A stretch of 64,000 nucleotides of DNA from an uncultured Maribacter sp. (GTDB lineage: Bacteria; Bacteroidota; Bacteroidia; Flavobacteriales; Flavobacteriaceae). The position numbers and the translations under genes are program-made. The stretch covers positions 1-64,000 of the forward strand of contig CANLTE010000006.1 of the NCBI GenBank assembly GCA_947493885.1, written 5' to 3'. Under the pieces are notes generated by a model that saw only the letters and a program-made list of their open reading frames with translations, did no database searches and had not been told where the DNA came from. Positions within the stretch are counted from its first letter, which is position 1. Each line of letters opens with the position of its first letter. Positions 1-7,637 of this stretch are shown in pieces.

Positions 1-741
1 GGTTCTACAATTGTTGCTGATTGGACTAACATAACAAATATTCCTACAGATATAGCTGACGGTGATGCCGATACAACTTATACCGCAGGGACGGGGTTAA
101 CATTATCTTCTAGCAATGTATTCTCAATTAATGAGATTTCGGGAGGACCTTCTGGTATTATTGCAGCAAACTCAATTACACAAGGAGATATTGGTAACAA
201 TGCAGTTGGAGCTGCTGAAATAGATTCAGAAGCTGTTTCATCAGATGAAATAGAGAACAATAGTATTCTTAATGAAGATATTTCTAGTCTTACTTCAATC
301 GATGGCTTAAAAATAAATCCAAATTTTGGAGCTCAAGACATTATTACAACAACTAATCTGAATGTTGGTGGAACGGTGACGGTAAATGCTACTCAAGTAC
401 ACCCTGACTACGTCTTCCAAAAATACTTTAGCGGTACTTCTACCCTAAAAAACGATTACCAATTTAAAACCCTTAAAGAAATAGAAGAATTTGTTAAAAA
501 AAATCACCATTTACCCAATGTAAAATCTGCTGAAGAAATTAAAAAACAAGGATATTGGAATTTGGGTGAAGCTTCTAAAATAAACCTCGAAAAAATTGAA
601 GAACTTTTTCTTCATACTATTGAACAAGAAAAGAAGATTAAAAAACTTGAAAAAGAAAAACAGGTTTTATCCGAGGAGTTATTATCTTTAAAAAATGATA
701 TTGAGATTATTAAAAAATCCCTTAAAATAAAAAGCAACTAA
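1..741 (+). CDS. Stalk/tail-fibre-like surface protein, C-terminal part (5' end outside window)
   Basis: The frame is open from base 1, so the N-terminus lies upstream; the GTG at 376 is only an internal codon. The visible 246 residues begin with a GTGLTL-type beta segment typical of fibre-like proteins. A stretch with hydrophobic residues every four or five positions follows (residues about 60-95), as in beta-spiral stalks. Then comes a C-terminal module with PDYVFQKYF, HHLPNVKSAEEI, WNLGEASKINLEKIEEL and a charged coiled coil (about residues 195-240). This module recurs at the ends of flavobacterial extracellular proteins often annotated as tail fibre proteins; I recognise it from memory. 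No phage genes are nearby. The stop is one base before the next start, so the two are probably translated together. Function is unknown; a trimeric surface fibre is inferred. Confidence 0.75.
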   Translation, partial: GSTIVADWTNITNIPTDIADGDADTTYTAGTGLTLSSSNVFSINEISGGPSGIIAANSITQGDIGNNAVGAAEIDSEAVSSDEIENNSILNEDISSLTSIDGLKINPNFGAQDIITTTNLNVGGTVTVNATQVHPDYVFQKYFSGTSTLKNDYQFKTLKEIEEFVKKNHHLPNVKSAEEIKKQGYWNLGEASKINLEKIEELFLHTIEQEKKIKKLEKEKQVLSEELLSLKNDIEIIKKSLKIKSN

Positions 742-742
742 T

Positions 743-1891
743 ATGAAAAAACATCTTTTCTATATGGTTGCTTTACTAAGTTTTTTTAGCCATGCGCAAA
801 CAGCGTTGTATAATAACGGCAACATTCGTATTCATGAGAATGGTAAAATAGGTCTTCATACTAATTTAATTAATAATAGTCCCTTTGACCAAAACAAAGG
901 CCTTTTAGGGTTTTATGGCAGTAGTCTATTAGCCGTTTCAGGTAGTGTGGTTCCACTTTTTCATGATATCGAAATTGTAAATCCAAACGGAGTTTTCTTA
1001 GATACTGGTATTGACAATGAAAACAATACAACATTTGTTCTGGGTGATTTCGTAACTTCAAAAACTAACTCAAACAATACACTTAATTTTGCCCAAAATG
1101 CATTTTATACTGGTGAATCAAATTCTTCAAAGGTAGATGGTTATGCTGTAATAACTAATCAACGGGAATTTAATTTTCCTGTTGGAGATTCAGAGCAACT
1201 AAGACCCTTGTTTTTAAGATCTGAAAGCGAAAATTTAGTTGCTAAATGTGCTTATTTTTACGAAAACCCAAATAATCCAACATCTTTAAATAACTCTTAT
1301 AATACTAGCTCAAAAGCTGAAGGAATTGCTACTGTAAACACTAATGAATTTTGGAAATTAGAAGGTAATATCAACTCAAGCGTTACAATTAATTGGAATA
1401 ATAGAAGTGGAATGAGTACGCTTACAGATGATGTAAATAAAATTATTGTCACTGGATGGAGTAACTCATTAAACTTATGGATAAATTTAGGCAATAGTTC
1501 TTCTTCAGGTAATCTTAGTTTTGGTTCAATAACCTCGGGAGTTTTTAATCCAAATGACGTTGAAACTGTAACTTTTGGAATTCTTGACACGGAAAATGAA
1601 ATTATTTCTATTGCAAACCACCTAGTTACGGCAAATGGTGATGGTGTAAACGACGTTCTTGTTATTGATGAGTTAGAAATGTCCTCCAATAGTCTTCTTT
1701 CCATATATGATCGTTATGGCTTTAAAGTATATGAAGAAGCGAATTACACAAATGGTTTTGAAGGATATCCAAATGTTTCTAATATAACCATCAATAAAGA
1801 AAAAGGGTTGCCATCCGGAGTTTATTTTTACACAATAGCAATGTATGATTTGAATCTAGATTTCCAGGGATTTCTTTACTTGACACGATAA
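743..1891 (+). CDS. Secreted protein with T9SS type B C-terminal sorting domain (module 1 partner)
   Basis: A 382-residue protein with a signal peptide (MKKHLFYMVALLSFFSHAQ, likely cut after AQ). The N-terminal domain starts with NNGNIRIHENGKIGLHTNLINN, then a VDGY...FPVGDSEQLRPL segment and KCAYFYENP. The last 90 residues (from about 290) show TANGDGVNDVLVID, a YDRYG motif, LPSGVYFYTI and a final FLYLTR. This is the gliding motility-associated (CHU_C, type B) domain, which directs export through T9SS and attachment to, or release from, the cell surface. It starts 1 base after the upstream fibre gene and is clearly paralogous to 4385-5539. The N-terminal domain's role is unknown. The sorting domain is well supported; any link to gliding itself is not. 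Confidence 0.85.
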   Translation: MKKHLFYMVALLSFFSHAQTALYNNGNIRIHENGKIGLHTNLINNSPFDQNKGLLGFYGSSLLAVSGSVVPLFHDIEIVNPNGVFLDTGIDNENNTTFVLGDFVTSKTNSNNTLNFAQNAFYTGESNSSKVDGYAVITNQREFNFPVGDSEQLRPLFLRSESENLVAKCAYFYENPNNPTSLNNSYNTSSKAEGIATVNTNEFWKLEGNINSSVTINWNNRSGMSTLTDDVNKIIVTGWSNSLNLWINLGNSSSSGNLSFGSITSGVFNPNDVETVTFGILDTENEIISIANHLVTANGDGVNDVLVIDELEMSSNSLLSIYDRYGFKVYEEANYTNGFEGYPNVSNITINKEKGLPSGVYFYTIAMYDLNLDFQGFLYLTR

Positions 1892-1892
1892 A

Positions 1893-1913
1893 AAACAATC
1901 CTAAAAATTGTTT
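1893..1913 (+). terminator. Weak AT-rich hairpin after module 1
   Basis: AAACAAT (1893-1899) can pair with ATTGTTT (1907-1913) across a 7-base loop, immediately after the stop codon. The stem is entirely weak pairs bar one and has no long T tract, so termination here would be inefficient. Confidence 0.25.
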
Positions 1914-2027
1914 CTAAATATCATTTCTTTTGATTTTGCAACAACATAGATGACTCACACAACAATTTGTGCGTAAAAACTTACAAATTAAATAGCTTTA
2001 ACATGATTATAATCAACCATATGCGTC

Positions 2028-4382
2028 ATGTTCAACCTAAAATCATTCTTTTTTTTATTCTTTTTACTTGTTGTTAACATTACAATCGCTCAAGTAAAAA
2101 TTGGAAAAAACCCAAACCAAATAGCTACTTCATCTATTCTAGAACTGGAAAGCAGTAGCAAAGCGTTAGTGTTAACGCGAGTTACAAATAGCCAAATGCT
2201 GAGTATTAAGCCACTCCATGGCGCCCTAATTTATAATACTGACGACAAGTTCATTTACTACTATAACGGTACAACATGGATACATCTTGGAGATGGCAAC
2301 AACTCCAAAACCGGAGGAATTGTATCTGCTTCTTTAGAACCAAATAACATTTTAAATATTGCTACAAACGATGGCAAAACTTTAACTGTTGATTTAAGTA
2401 AATATGACAATGAAAAACTTACTAAAGCAGAAATTGAAGCATTCGGTTTTGTAGATGGTCCACACACCATCGACACCAAACTCTCAAAAACAGATATTGA
2501 AGCAATGGGATTTGTAGAAGGACCTCATACTATTGATACTGACACAAAACTTACTAAGACAGAAATCGAAGCTTACGGATTTGTGCATGGTGCACACACC
2601 ATTGACACTAAACTCTCAAAAACGGATATTGAAGCAATGGGATTCGTTGAAGGACCTCATACCGTTGATACTGACACAAAACTCACTAAAGCAGAAATCG
2701 AAGCTTACGGATTTGTCGAAGGTGCACACACCATTGATACCAAACTCTCTAAAACTGATATTGAAACTATGGGGTTCGTTGAAGGACCTCATACTGTTGA
2801 TACTGATACCAAACTTACTAAGACAGAAATCGAAGCCTTCGGATTTGTGCATGGTGCACATACCATTGACACCAAACTCTCAAAAACGGATATTGAAGCT
2901 ATGGGATTTGTAGATGGACCTCATACTATTGATACTGACACAAAACTCACTAAAGCAGAAATCGAAGCTTACGGATTTGTCGAAGGTGCACACACCATTG
3001 ACACTAAACTCTCAAAAACGGATATTGAAGCAATGGGATTTGTAGATGGGCCTCATACTATTGATACTGACACAAAACTCACTAAAGCAGAAATCGAAGC
3101 TTACGGATTTGTCGAAGGTGCACACACCATTGATACCAAACTCTCTAAAACTGATATTGAAACTATGGGGTTCGTTGAAGGACCTCATACTGTTGATACT
3201 GATACCAAACTTACTAAGACAGAAATCGAAGCTTACGGATTTGTCGAAGGTGCACACACCATTGACACTAAACTCTCAAAAACGGATATTGAAGCAATGG
3301 GATTTGTAGATGGACCTCATACTATTGATACTGACACAAAACTCACTAAAGCAGAAATCGAAGCTTACGGATTTGTCGAAGGTGCACACACCATTGACAC
3401 TAAACTCTCAAAAACGGATATTGAAGCAATGGGATTTGTAGATGGGCCTCATACTATTGATACTGACACAAAACTTACCAAGACAGAAGTCGAAGCTTAC
3501 GGATTTGTCGAAGGCGCACACACCATTGATACCAAGCTCTCAAAAACGGATATTGAAGCAATGGGTTTTGTAAATGGTCCTCATACCGTTGATACTGACA
3601 CAAAACTCACTAAAGCAGAAATCGAAGCTTACGGATTTGTGGATGGTGCACATACCATTGACACTAAACTCTCAAAAACGGATATTGAAGCAATGGGATT
3701 CGTTGAAGGACCTCATACCGTTGATACTGACACAAAACTCACTAAAGCAGAAATCGAAGCTTACGGATTTGTGGATGGTGCACATACCATTGACACTAAA
3801 CTCTCAAAAACGGATATTGAAGCAATGGGATTTGTAGAAGGACCTCATACTATTGATACTGACACAAAACTTACCAAAGTAGAAATCGAAGCCTTTGGAT
3901 TTGTGGATGGTGCACATACAGTAGAAACCACAACTAACCTCTCGCAAAATACATCAACTGGTGTTATTTCATACACTAACGAAACAAATACTTCTCAAAC
4001 TGTAAATGTCGTGGCAACGGAAACCAACAATAGTATAAATGTTGGAGTCAACGGAGGTGCCTTTTATGAAAGCCCCATCAAAGCATTTGGAAAAATAGCT
4101 TCAAGCGGCGCCGTAACAAGGGCTACTACTGGCATTACCTCAAACAGAATAAGTACAGGTAGATATCGCGTTACATTACCTACAGGTATAGTATCTGATG
4201 CCAACTATATTATTCAGCTCACGCAACCCGGAAGAAACGGTTCCGGAAATGATGACCCTGGTATCTCCTACTCCAATCAAACTTCAACGAGCTTTGAGGT
4301 AATAATAGGAGATAACGATAACGGAGGAACGGACAGAAGTAGATTCAATTCAGAGTTTATGTTTACTATTCTAGACCTATAA
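2028..4382 (+). CDS. Large repetitive surface protein with 23 alternating 21/23-residue repeats
   Basis: 784 residues. A signal peptide (about residues 1-21, ending IAQ) is followed by a head region (22-129) with the SSILELESSSKALVLTRV and GALIYNTDDKFIYYYNGTTW patterns common in Bacteroidota fibre-like proteins. Residues 130-634 are 12 copies of a 21-residue unit (KLTKAEIEAYGFVEGAHTIDT) alternating with 11 copies of a 23-residue unit (KLSKTDIEAMGFVEGPHTIDTDT). Residues 635-784 form a C-terminal domain rich in Thr, Gly and Asn, ending FMFTILDL. There is no recognisable T9SS sorting domain and no membrane segment after the signal. The next gene starts 2 bases after the stop and does carry a sorting domain. 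The repeats suggest an extended stalk; repeated DTDT might bind calcium (speculation). Export from the periplasm is unexplained. Confidence 0.85.
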   Translation: MFNLKSFFFLFFLLVVNITIAQVKIGKNPNQIATSSILELESSSKALVLTRVTNSQMLSIKPLHGALIYNTDDKFIYYYNGTTWIHLGDGNNSKTGGIVSASLEPNNILNIATNDGKTLTVDLSKYDNEKLTKAEIEAFGFVDGPHTIDTKLSKTDIEAMGFVEGPHTIDTDTKLTKTEIEAYGFVHGAHTIDTKLSKTDIEAMGFVEGPHTVDTDTKLTKAEIEAYGFVEGAHTIDTKLSKTDIETMGFVEGPHTVDTDTKLTKTEIEAFGFVHGAHTIDTKLSKTDIEAMGFVDGPHTIDTDTKLTKAEIEAYGFVEGAHTIDTKLSKTDIEAMGFVDGPHTIDTDTKLTKAEIEAYGFVEGAHTIDTKLSKTDIETMGFVEGPHTVDTDTKLTKTEIEAYGFVEGAHTIDTKLSKTDIEAMGFVDGPHTIDTDTKLTKAEIEAYGFVEGAHTIDTKLSKTDIEAMGFVDGPHTIDTDTKLTKTEVEAYGFVEGAHTIDTKLSKTDIEAMGFVNGPHTVDTDTKLTKAEIEAYGFVDGAHTIDTKLSKTDIEAMGFVEGPHTVDTDTKLTKAEIEAYGFVDGAHTIDTKLSKTDIEAMGFVEGPHTIDTDTKLTKVEIEAFGFVDGAHTVETTTNLSQNTSTGVISYTNETNTSQTVNVVATETNNSINVGVNGGAFYESPIKAFGKIASSGAVTRATTGITSNRISTGRYRVTLPTGIVSDANYIIQLTQPGRNGSGNDDPGISYSNQTSTSFEVIIGDNDNGGTDRSRFNSEFMFTILDL
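2415..3929 (+). repeat. Tandem 132-bp (44-codon) coding repeat array, about 11.5 copies
   Basis: The array is 505 codons: 12 units of 63 bp alternating with 11 units of 69 bp, giving a 132-bp period in register with the reading frame. Copies are near identical at DNA level with a few recurring variants (EAM/ETM, VEG/VDG/VHG/VNG, AEIEA/TEIEA). A higher-order duplication is visible: the ETM-VDG-VDG succession of 23-residue units occurs twice in a row, with the segment from 2721 recurring at 3117, exactly 396 bp (3 x 132) later. This points to recent expansion by unequal recombination or slippage. Because the period is a multiple of three, other frames stay open too and give spurious ORFs. Confidence 0.95.
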
Positions 4383-4384
4383 TT

Positions 4385-5539
4385 ATGAAACTACAATTCA
4401 TTCTTTTTCTTTTTAGTCAAATACTGATTTCTCAAGAAGCAATTCATAATTATGGAAATATAAAGGTTCATGATTCTGAACCCCTGGGGTTACATCTAAA
4501 TTTAATAAACAACGGGAATTTTGATGATAATAATGGTTTAGTTGGATTGTACGGTTACGGAAAATCAATCAATATTTCAGGAGCTTTTTCCCCAGTATTT
4601 TTTGATTTAGAAATTGATGCCGATTATGGAGTAACTCTTGAAACACCTATTAGTATCTCTAATAACTGTAACTTTATTTCGGGTGATATTATTGCAGCTA
4701 AAAATCAATCTAAAATTTATCAGAACTTTACAGGTCAAGCATTTTATCTTGGTGAAAATCAAGTTTCAAAAATTGATGGTTATGCCGCAATGACCAATAA
4801 AGAAAGTTTTACATTTCCCGTTGGAAATCAAAATAAATTACGCCCATTAACCATATCATCTGCTGCAATAAACATTTTTACCAAATGTGCATATTTTTAT
4901 GAAAATTACAAAACCACCTCAACGCACACGGGCAATTTTGCATCTACTCTAGAAAATTCAAATTATCTTAAAATAAGTGAAAAAGAATTTTGGTGTTTAG
5001 AAAGTATAATGCCATCAACCATTACCCTAACTTGGGATAAAGAAAGCAACATAGAACTACTAGCTGACTATATAAGTGATTTAAAAGTTGTAGGATGGAG
5101 TAAATCAAAAAACAAATGGGTTAACCTTGGGAATACTTCCGTTAATGGTAGTGTTGATTCTGGTTTCTTGACTTCAGAAGTATTCACACCAGACGATTTC
5201 ACTATAATTACTATTGGTGGAAACAACGAAAAATTGCAAGCCTTTGAACAGTTAGAATTAGGAAACTATTTTTTAACACCAAACAATGATGGAAAAAATG
5301 ATTTTTTGGTCATTGAAGGCATCGAACATTCTAAAAATAATTCATTGCAAATTTTTGATAGAAACGGATTAATGGTATACAGCAAAGCTAACTATAAAAA
5401 CGGGTTTAACGGAATTTCTAATAACAATACAACTATTGCTAAAAAATCTGGATTACCATCTGGGGTTTACTTCTACATAATAACATTGCATGATTTACAA
5501 CAAAAGCATCAAGGATATCTTTACTTAACCGCCAGATAA
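4385..5539 (+). CDS. Secreted protein with T9SS type B C-terminal sorting domain (module 2 partner)
   Basis: A 384-residue paralogue of 743-1891, with a signal peptide ending near ILISQ and the same N-terminal landmarks: NYGNIKVHD, GLHLNLINNG, FYLGENQVSKIDGYAAMTN, FPVGNQNKLRPL, KCAYFYEN. The C-terminal sorting domain (about 295-384) has FLTPNNDGKNDFLVIEG, IFDRNG, GLPSGVYFYII and a final YLYLTAR. It starts 2 bases after the repeat protein's stop, matching the spacing in module 1. Known of the family: the type B domain is recognised by T9SS. Inferred: the protein anchors or caps its stalk partner. No enzymatic motif is visible. Confidence 0.85.
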   Translation: MKLQFILFLFSQILISQEAIHNYGNIKVHDSEPLGLHLNLINNGNFDDNNGLVGLYGYGKSINISGAFSPVFFDLEIDADYGVTLETPISISNNCNFISGDIIAAKNQSKIYQNFTGQAFYLGENQVSKIDGYAAMTNKESFTFPVGNQNKLRPLTISSAAINIFTKCAYFYENYKTTSTHTGNFASTLENSNYLKISEKEFWCLESIMPSTITLTWDKESNIELLADYISDLKVVGWSKSKNKWVNLGNTSVNGSVDSGFLTSEVFTPDDFTIITIGGNNEKLQAFEQLELGNYFLTPNNDGKNDFLVIEGIEHSKNNSLQIFDRNGLMVYSKANYKNGFNGISNNNTTIAKKSGLPSGVYFYIITLHDLQQKHQGYLYLTAR

Positions 5540-5595
5540 AGCAAACCTTCCCTACCTATAGCTTAAAAACCAAAACTAAATGAAAAAATACTTCT

Positions 5596-5603
5596 TATCT
5601 TTG
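5596..5603 (+). promoter_or_regulatory. TATCTTTG -7 box upstream of vanY-like gene
   Basis: An exact match to the Bacteroidota -7 consensus TAnnTTTG, 81 bases before the ATG at 5685. I see no clear TTG -33 element at the usual distance. Confidence 0.45.
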
Positions 5604-5684
5604 ATTTAGAGTCAATTAATTTATTGCGGTTAACGTGTTTTTTGTAATTTGAATAAATTGACTTTTACGAATTAAAAAATAAGT

Positions 5685-6419
5685 ATGTATCGAAGATCAT
5701 TTATTCAAAAAAGCGCTCTAACAAGTCTTGCATTGGCGGTATCCCCTAAAATCTTTTCTCAAGAAGATCCTGAATTTTCTGTTTTAGAACTTATGGGAAA
5801 AATTGATATAGAACTATATGGAAAAAATATTAATCTTAGAGAAGAGGCTCATGATGCTTTTCTTGAGATGAAAAAAGCAGCGTTCATTGATGGTATTGAC
5901 ATTAAAATAGTGTCTAGCTACAGAAATTTTTCTAGACAGGAAGCTATTTGGGAAAGAAAATACTCGAATTATACTATAGAACACGACATGGAACCTTTAA
6001 AGGCCATAGATAAAATAATTGAATATTCTACAATACCTGGCACCAGCAGACATCATTGGGGAACAGATATTGACATTATTGATGGGTACCGAAAAACAAA
6101 GGGTGATGTTTTGGTTCCTGAAAAATTTGGCGAAAGAGGTCCTTTTGAAGATTTAAAAAAGTGGATGGATAAAAACTCTGAAACTTATGGCTTTTATTTA
6201 GTGTATACTGATGATAATAAAAGAAAAGGCTTTAAGTATGAACCATGGCATTATAGCTACGCTCCAATTGCTATACCAATGCTAACTTCATTTAGAAGAA
6301 AAAATATATTACGGTTATTGCAAGAAGAAGAATTTATAGGTGCAGAGCATTTTACCAAAAGCTTTATCAACACCTACATTAGAAACAATATCTTATCAAT
6401 TAATAAAGATCTTTTATAA
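5685..6419 (+). CDS. D-alanyl-D-alanine carboxypeptidase family protein (VanY-like, peptidase M15B)
   Basis: 244 residues. The N-terminus YRRSFIQKSALTSLALAV resembles a twin-arginine (Tat) signal, with cleavage probably after FSQ (about residue 26). The M15 zinc motif is present as SRHHWGTDID (residues 121-130, ligands His123 and Asp130), and the second motif as EPWHY (Glu186 catalytic, His189 ligand). SSYRNFSRQ (77-85) is the substrate-side motif usual in VanY proteins. It should trim the terminal D-Ala from peptidoglycan stem peptides in the periplasm. It stands alone, with no vancomycin-resistance genes nearby, so a housekeeping wall-remodelling role is likelier than resistance. Catalytic residues look intact. 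Confidence 0.88.
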   Translation: MYRRSFIQKSALTSLALAVSPKIFSQEDPEFSVLELMGKIDIELYGKNINLREEAHDAFLEMKKAAFIDGIDIKIVSSYRNFSRQEAIWERKYSNYTIEHDMEPLKAIDKIIEYSTIPGTSRHHWGTDIDIIDGYRKTKGDVLVPEKFGERGPFEDLKKWMDKNSETYGFYLVYTDDNKRKGFKYEPWHYSYAPIAIPMLTSFRRKNILRLLQEEEFIGAEHFTKSFINTYIRNNILSINKDLL

Positions 6420-6452
6420 ATTTCAACACTAAAACACTAGAATATCACTATC

Positions 6453-7220
6453 ATGAGAAGAGGAAGTTGGAAAATCCGAATATTTATAGGTCTTGCAATT
6501 GTTGTTTTTGCTTTTATAAAGCGTTGCAATAGTAAAGAAGAAAATCCATACACTGGAAGAGTTCAAAATATAAATATGACCTCAGAACAAGAAATTGCAA
6601 TAGGGTTGCAAAGTGCTCCACAAATGGCCCAACAGCATGGAGGACTATATCCAGATGAACGTTTGCAATCTTTTGTGGATGCAGTGGGTAACAAGCTAGT
6701 AAATAATAGTATCGCTAGAGAAACACCTTATAATTATGATTTTCATTTACTGGCTGATGACAGAACCATTAATGCCTTTGCACTTCCTGGAGGTCAAATA
6801 TTCATTACTTATGCGTTGTTTTCGCAATTGACCGAAGATCAACTCGCTGGGGTATTAGGCCATGAAATTGGTCACGTAATTGGTCGACACTCGGCAGAAC
6901 GTATAGCGGACAGCAAGTTCTGGGAAACGTTAACTATGGGTGCCAGCGTTGGTGCTGACATGGGAGGTTTAGTAAGTGGAATTGGGCAAAATAAACTTTT
7001 AACCAATGGTAGAGGTGACGAGCTTGAAAGTGATGAATTAGGTGTTTTATTCATGATTCAATCTGGGTATCAACCAGAAGAAATGATTAAAGTAATGCAA
7101 ATTCTAAAAGCAGCTGCTGGACCTAATCGTGTACCAGAATTTCAAAGCACACACCCTGACCCAGAAAACCGAATTCAAAAAATTAGGGAGGCAATTGCAA
7201 AATATAGGGGTCAAAAGTAG
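6453..7220 (+). CDS. M48 family zinc metalloprotease (BepA/LoiP-like)
   Basis: 255 residues with an N-terminal hydrophobic segment (10-23) followed by KRCNSKE; the Cys at 25 may be lipidated, though the box is poor, so a signal anchor is also possible. HEIGH (137-141) is the zinc and catalytic motif; DELESDELG (about 189-197) supplies the third ligand. The length fits single-domain periplasmic M48 proteases of the Loi/BepA type without the TPR tail. Members degrade misfolded outer-membrane proteins or act on the envelope; the substrate here is unknown. It lies 33 bases downstream of the carboxypeptidase gene and may share its transcript. Confidence 0.9.
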   Translation: MRRGSWKIRIFIGLAIVVFAFIKRCNSKEENPYTGRVQNINMTSEQEIAIGLQSAPQMAQQHGGLYPDERLQSFVDAVGNKLVNNSIARETPYNYDFHLLADDRTINAFALPGGQIFITYALFSQLTEDQLAGVLGHEIGHVIGRHSAERIADSKFWETLTMGASVGADMGGLVSGIGQNKLLTNGRGDELESDELGVLFMIQSGYQPEEMIKVMQILKAAAGPNRVPEFQSTHPDPENRIQKIREAIAKYRGQK

Positions 7221-7260
7221 CATAGCCCTCTATTTTAACAGTGCATTAATGTTTTTTTCC

Positions 7261-7268
7261 TATATTTG
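7261..7268 (+). promoter_or_regulatory. TATATTTG -7 box for the 55-residue membrane peptide
   Basis: An exact TAnnTTTG match, 71 bases before the small ORF at 7340 and after the stop of the protease gene. No convincing -33 element is seen. Confidence 0.4.
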
Positions 7269-7339
7269 TTTTTCCCAAATACTTTAATCGCCTCAGATTT
7301 AGCCTATATAGCTTTGATTTAACTAATAAATGAGACTAT

Positions 7340-7507
7340 ATGGGAACACTTTTACAATTTAGAAACCTTTACACAAATGCATTTAAAAATTGTCATCCGA
7401 ATTATGTAGTTGTACTACTTAAAGGATATTCAGTTTTTTGTATGCTAATGTTGTTTATGGCGCTTTATGCTTTGTTCTACAGAGCATTTACAGGATTTGA
7501 ATTTTAA
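7340..7507 (+). CDS. Small single-pass membrane protein, 55 residues
   Basis: ATG at 7340, TAA at 7505-7507. The product begins MGTLLQFRNLYTNAFKN, has one hydrophobic segment (about residues 22-47) and ends FYRAFTGFEF. This layout (short basic N-terminus, one helix, ALYAFxxRxxTGF-like end) resembles a small membrane protein family widespread in Flavobacteriaceae, which I tentatively recall as DUF6747. It has its own promoter-like box upstream and a strong terminator downstream (7570-7610), which supports it as a real stand-alone gene. Function unknown. Confidence 0.7.
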   Translation: MGTLLQFRNLYTNAFKNCHPNYVVVLLKGYSVFCMLMLFMALYALFYRAFTGFEF

Positions 7508-7569
7508 TTTTTTTCGTTGACTCTTTTGCGAGAACATTATATGAGTTGAAAAAGTTTAAAATTAATATG

Positions 7570-7610
7570 ACCCATTCTTAATTCGTCCATGTATCAAGAA
7601 TGGGTTTTTT
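7570..7610 (+). terminator. Intrinsic terminator after small membrane protein gene
   Basis: ACCCATTCTT (7570-7579) pairs perfectly with AAGAATGGGT (7596-7605), followed by a run of T (7605-7610). The T tract is on the plus-strand side, so it ends the transcript of the 55-residue gene. Confidence 0.85.
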
Positions 7611-7637
7611 GTTGCCAAAAAGTAATATCTATACTTT

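Noticed and set aside
2533-3837. Several plus- and minus-strand ORFs inside the repeat protein gene
   Set aside because: The 132-bp period is a multiple of three, so every frame without a stop in one unit stays open throughout. They have low-complexity products, no start context and copy the main frame's repeats.
2415-3929. Tandem repeats considered as a CRISPR array
   Set aside because: Units are 132 bp with no unique spacers, lie in frame inside a gene with a signal peptide, and no cas genes are nearby.
1-4382. Fibre-like proteins considered as prophage tail genes
   Set aside because: No capsid, terminase, portal, integrase or lysis genes; both have partners with T9SS sorting domains.
5685-6419. 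VanY-like gene considered as part of a vancomycin-resistance cluster
   Set aside because: No vanHAX or vanRS genes; the two-component pair at 47262 is far away. M15 peptidases are ordinary in Bacteroidota.
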